This document shows positions 1-5,899 of a DNA stretch of 5,899 bases, in pieces (within the stretch, counting starts at the first letter, position 1; each line of letters begins with the position of its first letter). The stretch is from an uncultured Mesorhizobium sp. Its GTDB lineage: Bacteria; Pseudomonadota; Alphaproteobacteria; Rhizobiales; Rhizobiaceae. The stretch spans positions 1-5,899 of the forward strand of contig CATMOC010000261.1 in NCBI GenBank assembly GCA_950071955.1. The letters run 5' to 3'. Below the pieces are notes generated by a model. The model worked only from the letters and a program-made list of their open reading frames with translations, was not told the origin of the DNA and searched no databases. The translations under genes were made by a program, and so were the position numbers.

Positions 1-453
1 GAAGTGACGCCCGGGAGCGTCTGCGACGTCGGCTGCGGGACGGGCGCCCTCATCAGGCGCATCCGCGACGCCAGAAGCGACTGCGATGCTTTCACGGGCG
101 TCGACTTCGTGGTCGAGGATGCCGCCGCGATCGAGGGGGTGAACTACGTCGCAGCCAGGATCGAGGAACTGCCCTTTCCGGACCGGCACTTCGACACCGT
201 GATCTGCACCCATGTCATCGAACACGTGCTGGAGTACCGCCAGGCGATCGCCGAACTGCGGCGCATCGCCGCCAGGCGGCTCATCATCGTAGTTCCGCGA
301 GAGCGCGAATACCTCTACTCCTTCAATCCGCATTTCAACTTCTTCCCCTACGCGCACTCCTTCCTGCGTGCCGTCCATCCCGTGCCGGAAAACCATGTGT
401 GCGAGCTGATCGGCCGCGACATCTACTACCGGGAAGACAGGCAGGGCGCCTGA
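1..453 (+). CDS. Class I SAM-dependent methyltransferase, 5'-truncated by window edge
   Basis: The reading frame is open from base 1 to the TGA at 451-453, giving 150 visible residues with no N-terminus, so the true start lies upstream. Visible residues 7-15 (VCDVGCGTG) are the glycine-rich motif I that binds S-adenosylmethionine. GVD at 33-35 sits where the acidic residue contacting the ribose is expected. Residues 57-75 (LPFPDRHFDTV...HVIEH) match the motif shared by the Methyltransf_11 and Methyltransf_25 groups. The aromatic C-terminal part (YSFNPHFNFFPY) resembles methyltransferases found in polysaccharide and lipid-sugar clusters. The protein should be a soluble cytoplasmic enzyme; its acceptor cannot be read from sequence. 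Only two bases separate it from the downstream membrane-protein gene, so the two are probably co-translated. Family assignment is firm; a role in glycan or glycolipid modification is inference from context. Confidence 0.85.
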   Translation, partial: EVTPGSVCDVGCGTGALIRRIRDARSDCDAFTGVDFVVEDAAAIEGVNYVAARIEELPFPDRHFDTVICTHVIEHVLEYRQAIAELRRIAARRLIIVVPREREYLYSFNPHFNFFPYAHSFLRAVHPVPENHVCELIGRDIYYREDRQGA

Positions 454-455
454 CG

Positions 456-812
456 ATGACGTATCCTCTGCCACTGGTGGCGGGACTGGTGCTGACGCCG
501 CTGCTGATCTCCGTCGGGCAGATCCTGTTCAAACTGACCAGCGAGCGCACGGGCGGCGCGGACCTCTCCGGACTCGCGGCCATGCTGGTGGATCCGTTCC
601 TGATCGCGGCGATCGCAATCTACGGCTTTGGCACCGTGGTGTGGATCTACGTCCTGAAAGCGGTCCCGCTGACGGTCGCCTATCCGTTCATGGCGTTGAC
701 CTTCTGCGCGGTGCCCCTGCTCGCCTGGGCGCTGCTCGGGGAGACGCTGTCGCTCCGCTACGGGCTCGGCGCGGGGCTGATCGTCGCCGGGCTGCTGGTC
801 GTCAACACCTGA
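456..812 (+). CDS. Small four-helix SMR/EamA-type membrane protein (ArnE/ArnF-like)
   Basis: The protein has 118 residues with four hydrophobic segments at about 5-25, 44-66, 70-92 and 99-117, the size and topology of the small multidrug resistance fold. TM1 carries GQILFK (21-26) and the C-terminal half has YPFMAL (76-81) and LLGETLS (93-99), typical of EamA-like half-transporters and ArnE/ArnF-type flippase subunits. TM1 has no glutamate in the place of the essential Glu14 of EmrE, which argues against a proton-coupled drug exporter. I chose the ATG at 456 because it follows the methyltransferase stop by two bases and leads straight into TM1; an in-frame ATG at 399 would overlap the methyltransferase by 55 bases and add a charged, unlikely N-terminus. 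No strong Shine-Dalgarno site is visible, consistent with translational coupling. A role in moving a polyprenyl-linked sugar across the inner membrane is inference. Confidence 0.8.
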   Translation: MTYPLPLVAGLVLTPLLISVGQILFKLTSERTGGADLSGLAAMLVDPFLIAAIAIYGFGTVVWIYVLKAVPLTVAYPFMALTFCAVPLLAWALLGETLSLRYGLGAGLIVAGLLVVNT

Positions 813-826
813 TCGGCCGAGGCGTC

Positions 827-866
827 CCGCCGCTCCCGCTGACGCGGCGGTTCAGCCGCGCGCGTC
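827..866. terminator. GC-rich inverted repeats between converging genes, possible terminator
   Basis: Two mutually exclusive stems lie between the membrane-protein gene (ends 812) and the converging aminotransferase gene (ends 852). The first pairs CCGCCGC at 827-833 with GCGGCGG at 844-850 around a 10-base loop. The second pairs CGCGGC at 843-848 with GCCGCG at 855-860 and overlaps the aminotransferase stop codon. Neither is followed by a T-run on either strand, so an intrinsic terminator is uncertain. The position between convergent genes is the main support. Confidence 0.3.
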
Positions 867-1961
867 CTTCAGCGCCCGTGGCAGCTCTTCCTCGAAGATC
901 GCGAGTTCCTCCTCCGGTCCGACGCTGACGCGGATGCAGCGGTCGAGCACGGGCGCCATCGGCTTGCGGATGAAGACGCCGCGCGAAAGCATTCCCTGCA
1001 ACACCTTCAGTGCGAAGGCGCCGTCGCCGCCGCAATCGATCGTCACGAAGTTGGTGGCCGAGGCGAGCGGCGCCAGACCGTTGTCGCGGGCGATGCCGGC
1101 GATGCGTTCCCGCCCGGCCGCAACGCGCGAGACGACATGTCGGAGATGGTCCTGGTCGGCCAGCGCGGCCTCTCCCGCCACCTGCGCCATCCTGTTGATG
1201 CCGTAGTGGTTGCGGACTTTCTCGAAGCCGCGAATCACCTCCGCGTCGCCAAAGGCGTAGCCGCAGCGCAGGCCGGCGAGTCCGTAGGCCTTGGAAAAGG
1301 TGCGCAGGCGCACGAGGTTCGGGCGGGTGAGGTCGATGGCCGGTTGCGCCGAGACCGGTCCTGTCTCTCCATAAGCCTCGTCGAGCAGGATCAGCGTCGT
1401 CTCGGGAATCGCGGCCACGAAGGCCTCGACGTCCGCGGCCTGCCACCATGTGCCCATCGGGTTGTCCGGATTCGAGAGGTAGACCACACGTGCCCGTTCA
1501 CGCCTCACGGCATCGGCGAGACCTTCGAGGTCCTCCCTGTCGTTCCGATAGGGGACGGTGACTAGCCGGGCGCCGAAGCCCGCCACGTGGAAGTTGAAGG
1601 TCGGATAGGCACCGAGCGAGGTGACCACCGCATCGCTCGGCCCGGCGTAGAGACGCACGGCGAGGCCCAATAGCCCGTCTATGCCTTCGCCGATCACAAT
1701 GTTCTGCGCCGCGATGCCGAGATGTCGCGCCAGTGCCTCCTTGAGATCGAAATTGTCCGGATCGCAATATTTCCACATGTCGCCCGCTGCCCGCGCCATG
1801 GCGGCGATGACGGAGGGGGCGGGCCCGAACCCGCTCTCGTTGGCGCCGATGCGCGCGCGGAAGGCCGCGCCGCGCTGGCGCTCCTGGTGTTCCGGCCCGA
1901 CGAAGGGAACCGTCGAGGGCAGGGCTTCCGCGAGACGGGTGAGGGGAGGGCGCTGCGGCAT
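852..1961 (-). CDS. PLP-dependent class I/II aminotransferase, HisC-like
   Basis: This 369-residue protein is a fold-type I pyridoxal-phosphate aminotransferase of the histidinol-phosphate aminotransferase-like group, of normal length. The N-terminal ANESGFGPAP (40-49) corresponds to the substrate-loop motif of HisC. NPDNPMG (164-170) supplies the asparagine that holds the cofactor. LLDEAY (192-197) carries the aspartate that pairs with the pyridine nitrogen. TFSKAYGLAGLR (221-232) contains the Schiff-base lysine K224 and the phosphate-binding R232. IRVSVG (343-348) contains R344, expected to bind the substrate carboxylate. It should be cytosolic. The substrate is uncertain: no histidine-pathway neighbours are seen, so an aromatic or other amino acid is as likely as histidinol phosphate. 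The ATG at 1961 is the only start giving a full N-terminus; its ribosome binding site is weak. It lies 86 bases downstream of the serine hydrolase gene on the same strand, so co-transcription is possible. Confidence 0.9.
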   Translation of the reverse strand: MPQRPPLTRLAEALPSTVPFVGPEHQERQRGAAFRARIGANESGFGPAPSVIAAMARAAGDMWKYCDPDNFDLKEALARHLGIAAQNIVIGEGIDGLLGLAVRLYAGPSDAVVTSLGAYPTFNFHVAGFGARLVTVPYRNDREDLEGLADAVRRERARVVYLSNPDNPMGTWWQAADVEAFVAAIPETTLILLDEAYGETGPVSAQPAIDLTRPNLVRLRTFSKAYGLAGLRCGYAFGDAEVIRGFEKVRNHYGINRMAQVAGEAALADQDHLRHVVSRVAAGRERIAGIARDNGLAPLASATNFVTIDCGGDGAFALKVLQGMLSRGVFIRKPMAPVLDRCIRVSVGPEEELAIFEEELPRALKDARG

Positions 1962-2047
1962 GGATGGGAAATCCGTGTGGTGTGGGCGGCTGGATGCTAG
2001 TCGGAGGGGCGGTCCGGAACGATCGTCGTCATGGGGGGCAGGCCGCT

Positions 2048-3205
2048 TCAGATCGCGCGGGCGATCTGGCCGAGGATGGCGATCTCGCGCCGCGTGGCGT
2101 CGTCGTTACTCGGTTCAGGTCGGGAGGAGAGCTTTACGAGCACCACGTCGCGCACCGGATCGATCCAGATCCACTGTTCGTGGATGCCGATGGCCGCGAG
2201 ACTGCCGTGGTCGTCGCCGGTGGCGTACCAGCAGGAGCGGTAGTGGCCGTTCGGGAAGGACCCGTCCTCCCGCGCGAAGAGGTGGCGGTCGCCATTTGTG
2301 GCGATGTCGTCTATCCAGGAGCGCGGAACGACCTGGCGCCCGCCGGCCGCGCCGCCCCGCAGGACCATCTGGCCGAGCCGGGCGAGGTCGCGCGCAGTCG
2401 CACAGATGCCGCCCGCCGCGCGCGCGGTCCCCTCGCGGTCGACGGTCACGTAGGCCAAGCCCCGCGCACCCATAGGCTTCCACAGCTTCTCGGCGAGATA
2501 GGCGTGATACCGGCGGCCCGCGGCGCGCTCGATCACCAGCCCGAGCATGTCGGTCGCCGGCGACGCGTAGTGGTAGCGCTCGCCATGCCCGCAATCGTCT
2601 TTCGGCAGTGAGACGAGCACCTTCTCCAGCGTCTCGGCCTTGCCGGCATCGTGCTCGGGGTTCCAAAGCATGGCACGGCGATAGCGGTCGAAGTCACTCT
2701 GGCGGTCGAGATAGTTCTCCTCGAAGCGGAGGCTGACGGTCATGTCGAGGAGGTGCCTGACGCTGGCGCTGGCAAAGGCTCCGCCCTTGGGCATCGGAAC
2801 GTAGTCCGTCACCGGTGCGGCGGGATCGAGCAGGCCTTCCTCCACGGCGATGCCGGCGAGAAGTCCGGCGACCGATTTGGAGACGGAGAAGATCAGATGC
2901 GGCGCGTCGGGGTCCGCATGCGGCGCATGCCACTCCGCCACCAGTCGCCCTTCGCGCATCGCGACGAAAGCGTCTCCATGGGATTGCCGCAGATGCTCCA
3001 GCGCCGTGATCGGCGCACCGCCTGGCAGTTCTAGTTGCATATCGAGCAGGCCGTCCTGGCCAGGGGACGCTTCGTCCTCGCCGCGCGGCATGCCGATCGG
3101 TGCGACCGGCACGAGTTCGCTCACGTTCTGGAAGGCCCAGCGGCTGTAGGGATGTTCGCGCCAGTTCGCCAGCCGTACGTCGCGGCGCGTGAACCCGTTG
3201 GTCAT
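2048..3205 (-). CDS. Beta-lactamase-fold serine hydrolase (NylB/EstB, family VIII esterase type)
   Basis: The 385-residue protein belongs to the class C beta-lactamase-related serine hydrolases and resembles 6-aminohexanoate-dimer hydrolases and family VIII esterases. SVSK at 107-110 is the SxxK motif with nucleophile S107 and general base K110. YAS at 213-215 is the second, YxN/S, motif. The segment with TVDREG and AAGGICATARDLARLG (about 253-278) is characteristic of the NylB-like subgroup. Near the C-terminus, GIHEQWIWIDP (340-350) aligns with the usual GIHGQ strand but has glutamate instead of the second glycine. No signal peptide is visible, so the enzyme is probably cytoplasmic; the ester or amide substrate is unknown. 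I chose the ATG at 3205, preceded by GGGA at a suitable distance. The frame could extend to an ATG at 3250 or a TTG at 3262, but the latter abuts the porin terminator. No convincing promoter is seen between 3206 and 3265. Confidence 0.85.
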   Translation of the reverse strand: MTNGFTRRDVRLANWREHPYSRWAFQNVSELVPVAPIGMPRGEDEASPGQDGLLDMQLELPGGAPITALEHLRQSHGDAFVAMREGRLVAEWHAPHADPDAPHLIFSVSKSVAGLLAGIAVEEGLLDPAAPVTDYVPMPKGGAFASASVRHLLDMTVSLRFEENYLDRQSDFDRYRRAMLWNPEHDAGKAETLEKVLVSLPKDDCGHGERYHYASPATDMLGLVIERAAGRRYHAYLAEKLWKPMGARGLAYVTVDREGTARAAGGICATARDLARLGQMVLRGGAAGGRQVVPRSWIDDIATNGDRHLFAREDGSFPNGHYRSCWYATGDDHGSLAAIGIHEQWIWIDPVRDVVLVKLSSRPEPSNDDATRREIAILGQIARAI

Positions 3206-3264
3206 GTCGTTTCCCGGATAAGACAACGCGTCCTGCGTAGCCGCCACCATTCCGTCCGCCAACG

Positions 3265-3293
3265 AAAAAACCCGGCGGTTGCCCGCCGGGTTT
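3265..3293 (-). terminator. Rho-independent terminator of the intact porin gene
   Basis: Read on the minus strand, an 11-bp stem (3283-3293 with 3268-3278, core CCCGGCGG/CCGCCGGG) with a four-base loop is followed by six T residues at 3270-3265. It begins 22 bases after the porin stop codon. The plus-strand side is also T-rich (3291-3300, eight of ten T), so it may stop transcription in both directions. It insulates the serine hydrolase gene from porin transcription. Confidence 0.93.
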
Positions 3294-3315
3294 CTCTTTT
3301 CAGCTAAGAAGCCGA

Positions 3316-4533
3316 TCAGAAGTAACGCGTGAAGCGCAGGAAGCCGGAGACCGTGCCGTCCGGATCGAAACCAGCCGGAGTGGCCGGTACATTGAAGGTA
3401 CCGACGTCGTCGTAGTGAAGCTCGGTGCGGATTTCGAAATTCTCGACTGGCACCCAGACGACCGACAGCTCAGCACCCCAAGCGTCGACACCCGACGAAG
3501 CATCAGTTGTCGCGTAGTAGAGGTCGTTGAACCACTGGAACGCGACAGATGCGCCCAACGTCGGCGTGAACTGGTGGTTATAAGAAGCCAGGATCGACCA
3601 TTCAGCACCGCCATAGTAGCTTTCGCTGGTGGGGCCGAAAATAACCGAAGGACTTCCAACGTTGTAGGCGTGCGCGCCGTCAGCCCAATATCCTATGACG
3701 CGCAACGATGAGCCGGGTGCGCTAGGGACGTTGATCTGAGTGCCAAGCTGAACCGCCCAACCACCATCATTTAGTCCGAAGAGTGCTGCAGCACCGCCGA
3801 GAGTGGGGACGGAGCCATCGAAGCTCTCATCATAGGCAACCTTTGCCCACACCGCACCCCAGCCTTGTGATACGCCAATCTTGCCGACGACGTCGGGCAT
3901 GTAGCCCTCACCGCTCAGCGTATCGTCTTCAAGCGACACAGCGGCGAAGAAACCGTTCGAGCCATTGAAGCGATAGCCGACAAGGTGACGCTGCTGGTAG
4001 CCGTAGTACATGCCACCCCAAGAGTGCGAACCCCAGTTCGAAGGGCCACCGTTACCGGAGTTTGCCCAGAACGATTCGGAGTAGCCCATCATCAGGCCGC
4101 CGAGCTGGATGAAGCCCTGGTCTACAGAGACAGGACCATCGACTTGCGTGCCCCAAGTCGCCTGCAGACGGATGAAGGCGCGCAGGGTGCCCCACTCGGT
4201 GTCCGAACGCGCATCGAAGTTGACTCGGGCGCGGGTCGACTTCAGCCAACCATCCCCGGTAGAACCGCCAATATAACCGGTCGTGTCGCCGCCAGTGATG
4301 GCTGAGGAGTCTTCGTCGTAGCCGTTGGCGCCGATCTGGTACCAGACGTAGCCCGAGATCTGCAGGCAGGTTTCCGTGCCCGGGATGTAGAAGAAGCCTG
4401 CACCGTAGGCGTCGCAGACGCGCACGTATTCAACAGGCTCCGGCTCCGGGATGACGATTGCATCGGCGGCTTTCGCGCCGGTCGCCGCGACCAGGACCGC
4501 GGCAGAGCCGAGAAGCAGGCTCTTGATGTTCAT
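3316..4533 (-). CDS. Outer-membrane porin, RopA/Omp2b family, intact
   Basis: This is a 405-residue trimeric-type diffusion porin of the Hyphomicrobiales family (Porin_2), placed in the outer membrane for passive uptake of small hydrophilic solutes. Residues 1-22 are a signal peptide: lysine at 4, hydrophobic core 6-18, cleavage after AKA at 20-22. The mature N-terminus has the family's conserved cysteine pair, C40 and C56, in VCDAYGAGFFYIPGTETC (39-56). A KSTRARVNFDARSDTEWGT stretch provides the basic strand expected near the pore constriction. The protein ends FLRFTRYF, and the terminal phenylalanine is the signal recognised by the BAM assembly machinery. The ATG at 4533 is fixed by a strong Shine-Dalgarno site (GGAGGT, 4544-4539) five bases upstream. 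Third codon positions in the middle and C-terminal part use more A and T than those of the neighbouring enzymes. A paralogous porin lies immediately upstream in the same orientation. I do not assign a gene symbol because paralogues in this order are numerous. Confidence 0.95.
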   Translation of the reverse strand: MNIKSLLLGSAAVLVAATGAKAADAIVIPEPEPVEYVRVCDAYGAGFFYIPGTETCLQISGYVWYQIGANGYDEDSSAITGGDTTGYIGGSTGDGWLKSTRARVNFDARSDTEWGTLRAFIRLQATWGTQVDGPVSVDQGFIQLGGLMMGYSESFWANSGNGGPSNWGSHSWGGMYYGYQQRHLVGYRFNGSNGFFAAVSLEDDTLSGEGYMPDVVGKIGVSQGWGAVWAKVAYDESFDGSVPTLGGAAALFGLNDGGWAVQLGTQINVPSAPGSSLRVIGYWADGAHAYNVGSPSVIFGPTSESYYGGAEWSILASYNHQFTPTLGASVAFQWFNDLYYATTDASSGVDAWGAELSVVWVPVENFEIRTELHYDDVGTFNVPATPAGFDPDGTVSGFLRFTRYF

Positions 4534-4536
4534 GGT

Positions 4537-4588
4537 TGACCTCCAGTCAAAGTTTCAAAGCAGGTTTGGGTTTTCTGGCTGGAGATCA
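4537..4588 (-). promoter_or_regulatory. Putative hairpin masking the porin ribosome binding site
   Basis: On the minus strand, TGATCTCCAG at 4588-4579 can pair with CTGGAGGTCA at 4546-4537: ten pairs, nine Watson-Crick and one G-U. The loop is 32 bases, A/C-rich, and contains a TTTGA direct repeat. The 3' arm contains the whole GGAGGT Shine-Dalgarno site of the intact porin. In RNA this stem would block ribosome access unless opened. The pairing is seen directly; a regulatory role is inference. Confidence 0.45.
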
Positions 4589-4653
4589 CGTCCCCGCCCC
4601 CATTCCCAATGTCGGAAAAAAGATGCACATCGGCGCCCCTTTCTTCGAGACCG

Positions 4654-4681
4654 ACCATACTCGCGGCGCAGGCGGGTTCAA
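4654..4681 (-). promoter_or_regulatory. Possible sigma-70 type promoter for the intact porin
   Basis: On the minus strand, TTGAAC (4681-4676) and TATGGT (4659-4654) are separated by 16 bases. Each matches four of six consensus positions of a housekeeping promoter. Transcription would start near 4647 and give a leader of roughly 115 bases that includes the hairpin over the ribosome binding site. It is the best candidate I could find by eye in this interval, but the match is modest and other starts are possible. Confidence 0.25.
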
Positions 4682-4880
4682 CATCGAACATCTCGGTGGC
4701 GCCGTCTCGCCATTCCATTGCGCCGACTGTGTTGCAGAAAGGACACGAAAGCGGCAGTCGCCTTGGAGGACCGAGGGCAGCGGCGGTGGTTGTGACGTCT
4801 CGAAGGCGTTCGGCGATTCGAGTACGGCCGCTGGACACGGCGAATCCATGAAGGCTGAAAATAGAGGCCGGCAAACGTAT

Positions 4881-4913
4881 AAAAAAAGACCCGGCGGTCG
4901 CCCGCCGGGTCTT
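4881..4913 (-). terminator. Rho-independent terminator of the upstream porin
   Basis: Read on the minus strand, a perfect 12-bp stem (4913-4902 with 4897-4886) with a four-base loop is followed by a T-run ending at 4881. It begins 46 bases after the stop codon of the interrupted porin. The stem core is the same CCCGGCGG/CCGCCGGG as in the other porin's terminator. It separates the two porins into different transcription units. Confidence 0.95.
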
Positions 4914-4959
4914 CGGAGCAATCCACGCTCGTCGCGCGGTCGAAAATGTCCAGGCGCGT

Positions 4960-5899
4960 CTAGAAGAAGCGCGTGAAGCGGAGGAAACCCGACACGGTGC
5001 CGTCAGGATCGTAGGGAATACCCAACGAGCTTAGCTCGCCAACGTTGTCGTAATAGATTTCCGAACGAACCTCGAAATTTTCAATCGGCGTCCACACGAA
5101 CGCCACTTCCGCCGCATGGCCCTCGACGCCGGACTTGATTTCGGTCAGCGGGAGGTAATAGTCGCTGAAATACTGGTAGCCGACCGAGGCGCCGAATGTG
5201 TCTGTGAATTGGTGATAGTACGACGCAATCACCGAGAATTCGGAAGCGCCGAAGCCTCCGACGACCGAAACCGGACTGATAACGCTATAGGCGTTGTCGC
5301 TGTCGGAATAGTAGCCGATCACACGCACCGACGAACCTTCAAAGCCGGGGATGTTGAACTGGACGCCTGCGGTGACGCCGAATCCGCTGTCGCCCAGATC
5401 GTCGACGGCGGAACGATCCTCGTCGAAGCCGGCCTTTGCCCAGACGGCACCCCAGCTCTGGTTGTAGCTCGCAGCGCCGACCACGTCGGGCATATAGCCG
5501 TCGCCATCGAGTGCATCGTCCTCGAGCGAGAGCGTCGCGGCGAAGCCCTGGTCGGACCCGAAGGAATAGGAGATCTGGTGACGCTGCTGGTCGCCGTAGC
5601 TCATGCTGCCCCAGGAATGCGAGCCGTAGGAGGCGACGCCGGCGCCGATTGAGTCATTCCACACGGATTCGGTGTAGCCCATCCGCAGGCCGCCGAGCTG
5701 GATGAAGGCCTGGTCGGCTACGACCGACCCGTCACTTGGCTCACCCCAGGTCGCCTGCAGGCGGATGAAGGCGCGCAGCGTGCCCCATTCCGTGTCGGAT
5801 CGCGCATCGAACTCGACGCGCGCGCGGGTCGACTTGATCCAGCCCTCATCGTCCGGATACCCGCCCTAGGGCAGGAAATCCGGGCTGTCACCGCCATCG
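4960..5899 (-). pseudogene. Second porin of the RopA/Omp2b family, interrupted by an in-frame TAG, 5' end off the window
   Basis: The frame ends at the TAG at 4960-4962 and encodes a typical porin C-terminus (FLRFTRFF). Upstream it stays open for 301 codons, to a second TAG at 5866-5868. Before that TAG another ten codons are open in the same frame to the window edge (DGGDSPDFLP), resembling the glycine- and aspartate-rich loop before the KSTRAR segment in the intact neighbour. GWIKSTRARVEFDARSDTEW and MGYTESVW closely match the neighbour's sequence, so the porin homology extends well upstream of the first internal ATG at 5682. Starting there would lose the signal peptide and several strands. 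If the TAG is real, only a short N-terminal peptide is made and the gene is a pseudogene. The downstream body has no further stop and keeps GC-rich porin codon use, so the lesion is recent or a base-call error. A single change from GAG, CAG, TGG, TAC or others would produce it. Confidence 0.8.

Larger units (their letters stand above)
4534..4959. other. Intergenic region between the two porins
   Basis: These 426 bases hold the terminator of the upstream porin (4881-4913) and the promoter and leader of the downstream porin. Several open frames run through it on both strands, the longest on the minus strand from a TTG at 4874 to a TGA at 4530 that overlaps the porin start codon. Codon third positions in that frame are much less GC-rich than in the real genes and I recognise no domain, so I treat it as non-coding. 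No tRNA, repeat array or clear operator is visible besides the elements listed separately. Confidence 0.7.

Noticed and set aside
399..455. ATG at 399 as start of the small membrane protein.
   Set aside because: It would overlap the methyltransferase by 55 bases and add a charged proline- and arginine-rich segment before the first membrane helix.
802..1449. Long open frames antisense or out of frame to the aminotransferase, hydrolase and porins.
   Set aside because: They are arginine-rich, low-complexity shadows expected in GC-rich DNA and lack domain signatures.
1998..2033. Eleven-residue open frame (minus strand, ATG at 2033, TAG at 1998-2000) between the hydrolase and the aminotransferase, considered as a leader peptide.
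   Set aside because: It has no ribosome binding site, no run of a regulatory amino acid and no attenuator hairpin pair after it.
3206..3262. N-terminal extension of the serine hydrolase to an upstream ATG (3250) or TTG (3262).
   Set aside because: The extra residues look unlike a domain or signal peptide, the TTG abuts the porin terminator T-run, and the ATG at 3205 has a better-placed GGGA.
4530..4874. Minus-strand open frame of 114 codons (TTG start) with a CPFC motif, its TGA overlapping the porin ATG as ATGA.
   Set aside because: Third codon positions are clearly less GC-rich than in the true genes, the start is a TTG without a good ribosome binding site, no family is recognised, and it spans the porin leader and its ribosome binding site. 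Conservation in relatives would be needed to revive it.
4536..4976. Plus-strand open frame of 146 codons across the porin intergenic region.
   Set aside because: It starts with TTG inside the porin ribosome binding site, runs through a terminator hairpin and into the antisense of a porin gene, and has no recognisable domain.

Overview
The window looks like part of the chromosome of a GC-rich alphaproteobacterium of the order Hyphomicrobiales (Rhizobiales), most likely related to Mesorhizobium or Aminobacter. The main clue is the pair of porins. They have the signal peptide, N-terminal cysteine pair, short constriction-loop segments and C-terminal phenylalanine typical of the RopA/Omp2b porins of that order. 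The placement rests on family recognition, not on a database search.

Layout, left to right. (1) Positions 1-812, plus strand: the 3' part of a class I SAM-dependent methyltransferase is followed after two bases by a four-helix SMR/EamA-type small membrane protein. This looks like the end of an operon that modifies and moves a lipid-linked sugar or cell-surface glycan. (2) Positions 813-851: a short gap between converging genes, with GC-rich inverted repeats. (3) Positions 852-3205, minus strand: a beta-lactamase-fold serine hydrolase (NylB/EstB type), then 86 bases downstream a fold-type I PLP aminotransferase of the HisC-like group, possibly one transcription unit. (4) Positions 3265-4533, minus strand: an intact porin gene with a strong Shine-Dalgarno site and its own rho-independent terminator. 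(5) Positions 4534-4959: a regulatory intergenic region holding the leader of that porin and the terminator of the next one. (6) Positions 4960-5899, minus strand: a second, paralogous porin, running off the right edge and interrupted by an in-frame TAG.

The two porins are tandem, point the same way and have near-identical terminator stems, so each is probably its own transcription unit. The second has 301 uninterrupted porin codons after the amber codon and ten more in-frame codons before it. This suggests a very recent nonsense mutation, a phase- or strain-specific silenced porin, or a sequence error. The other notable item is a 10-bp inverted repeat in the leader of the intact porin that would pair with its ribosome binding site. 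I see no CRISPR array, tRNA, rRNA, insertion sequence or phage gene. Apart from these two porin observations the content is ordinary for the group, and I found no evidence for a wholly new system.
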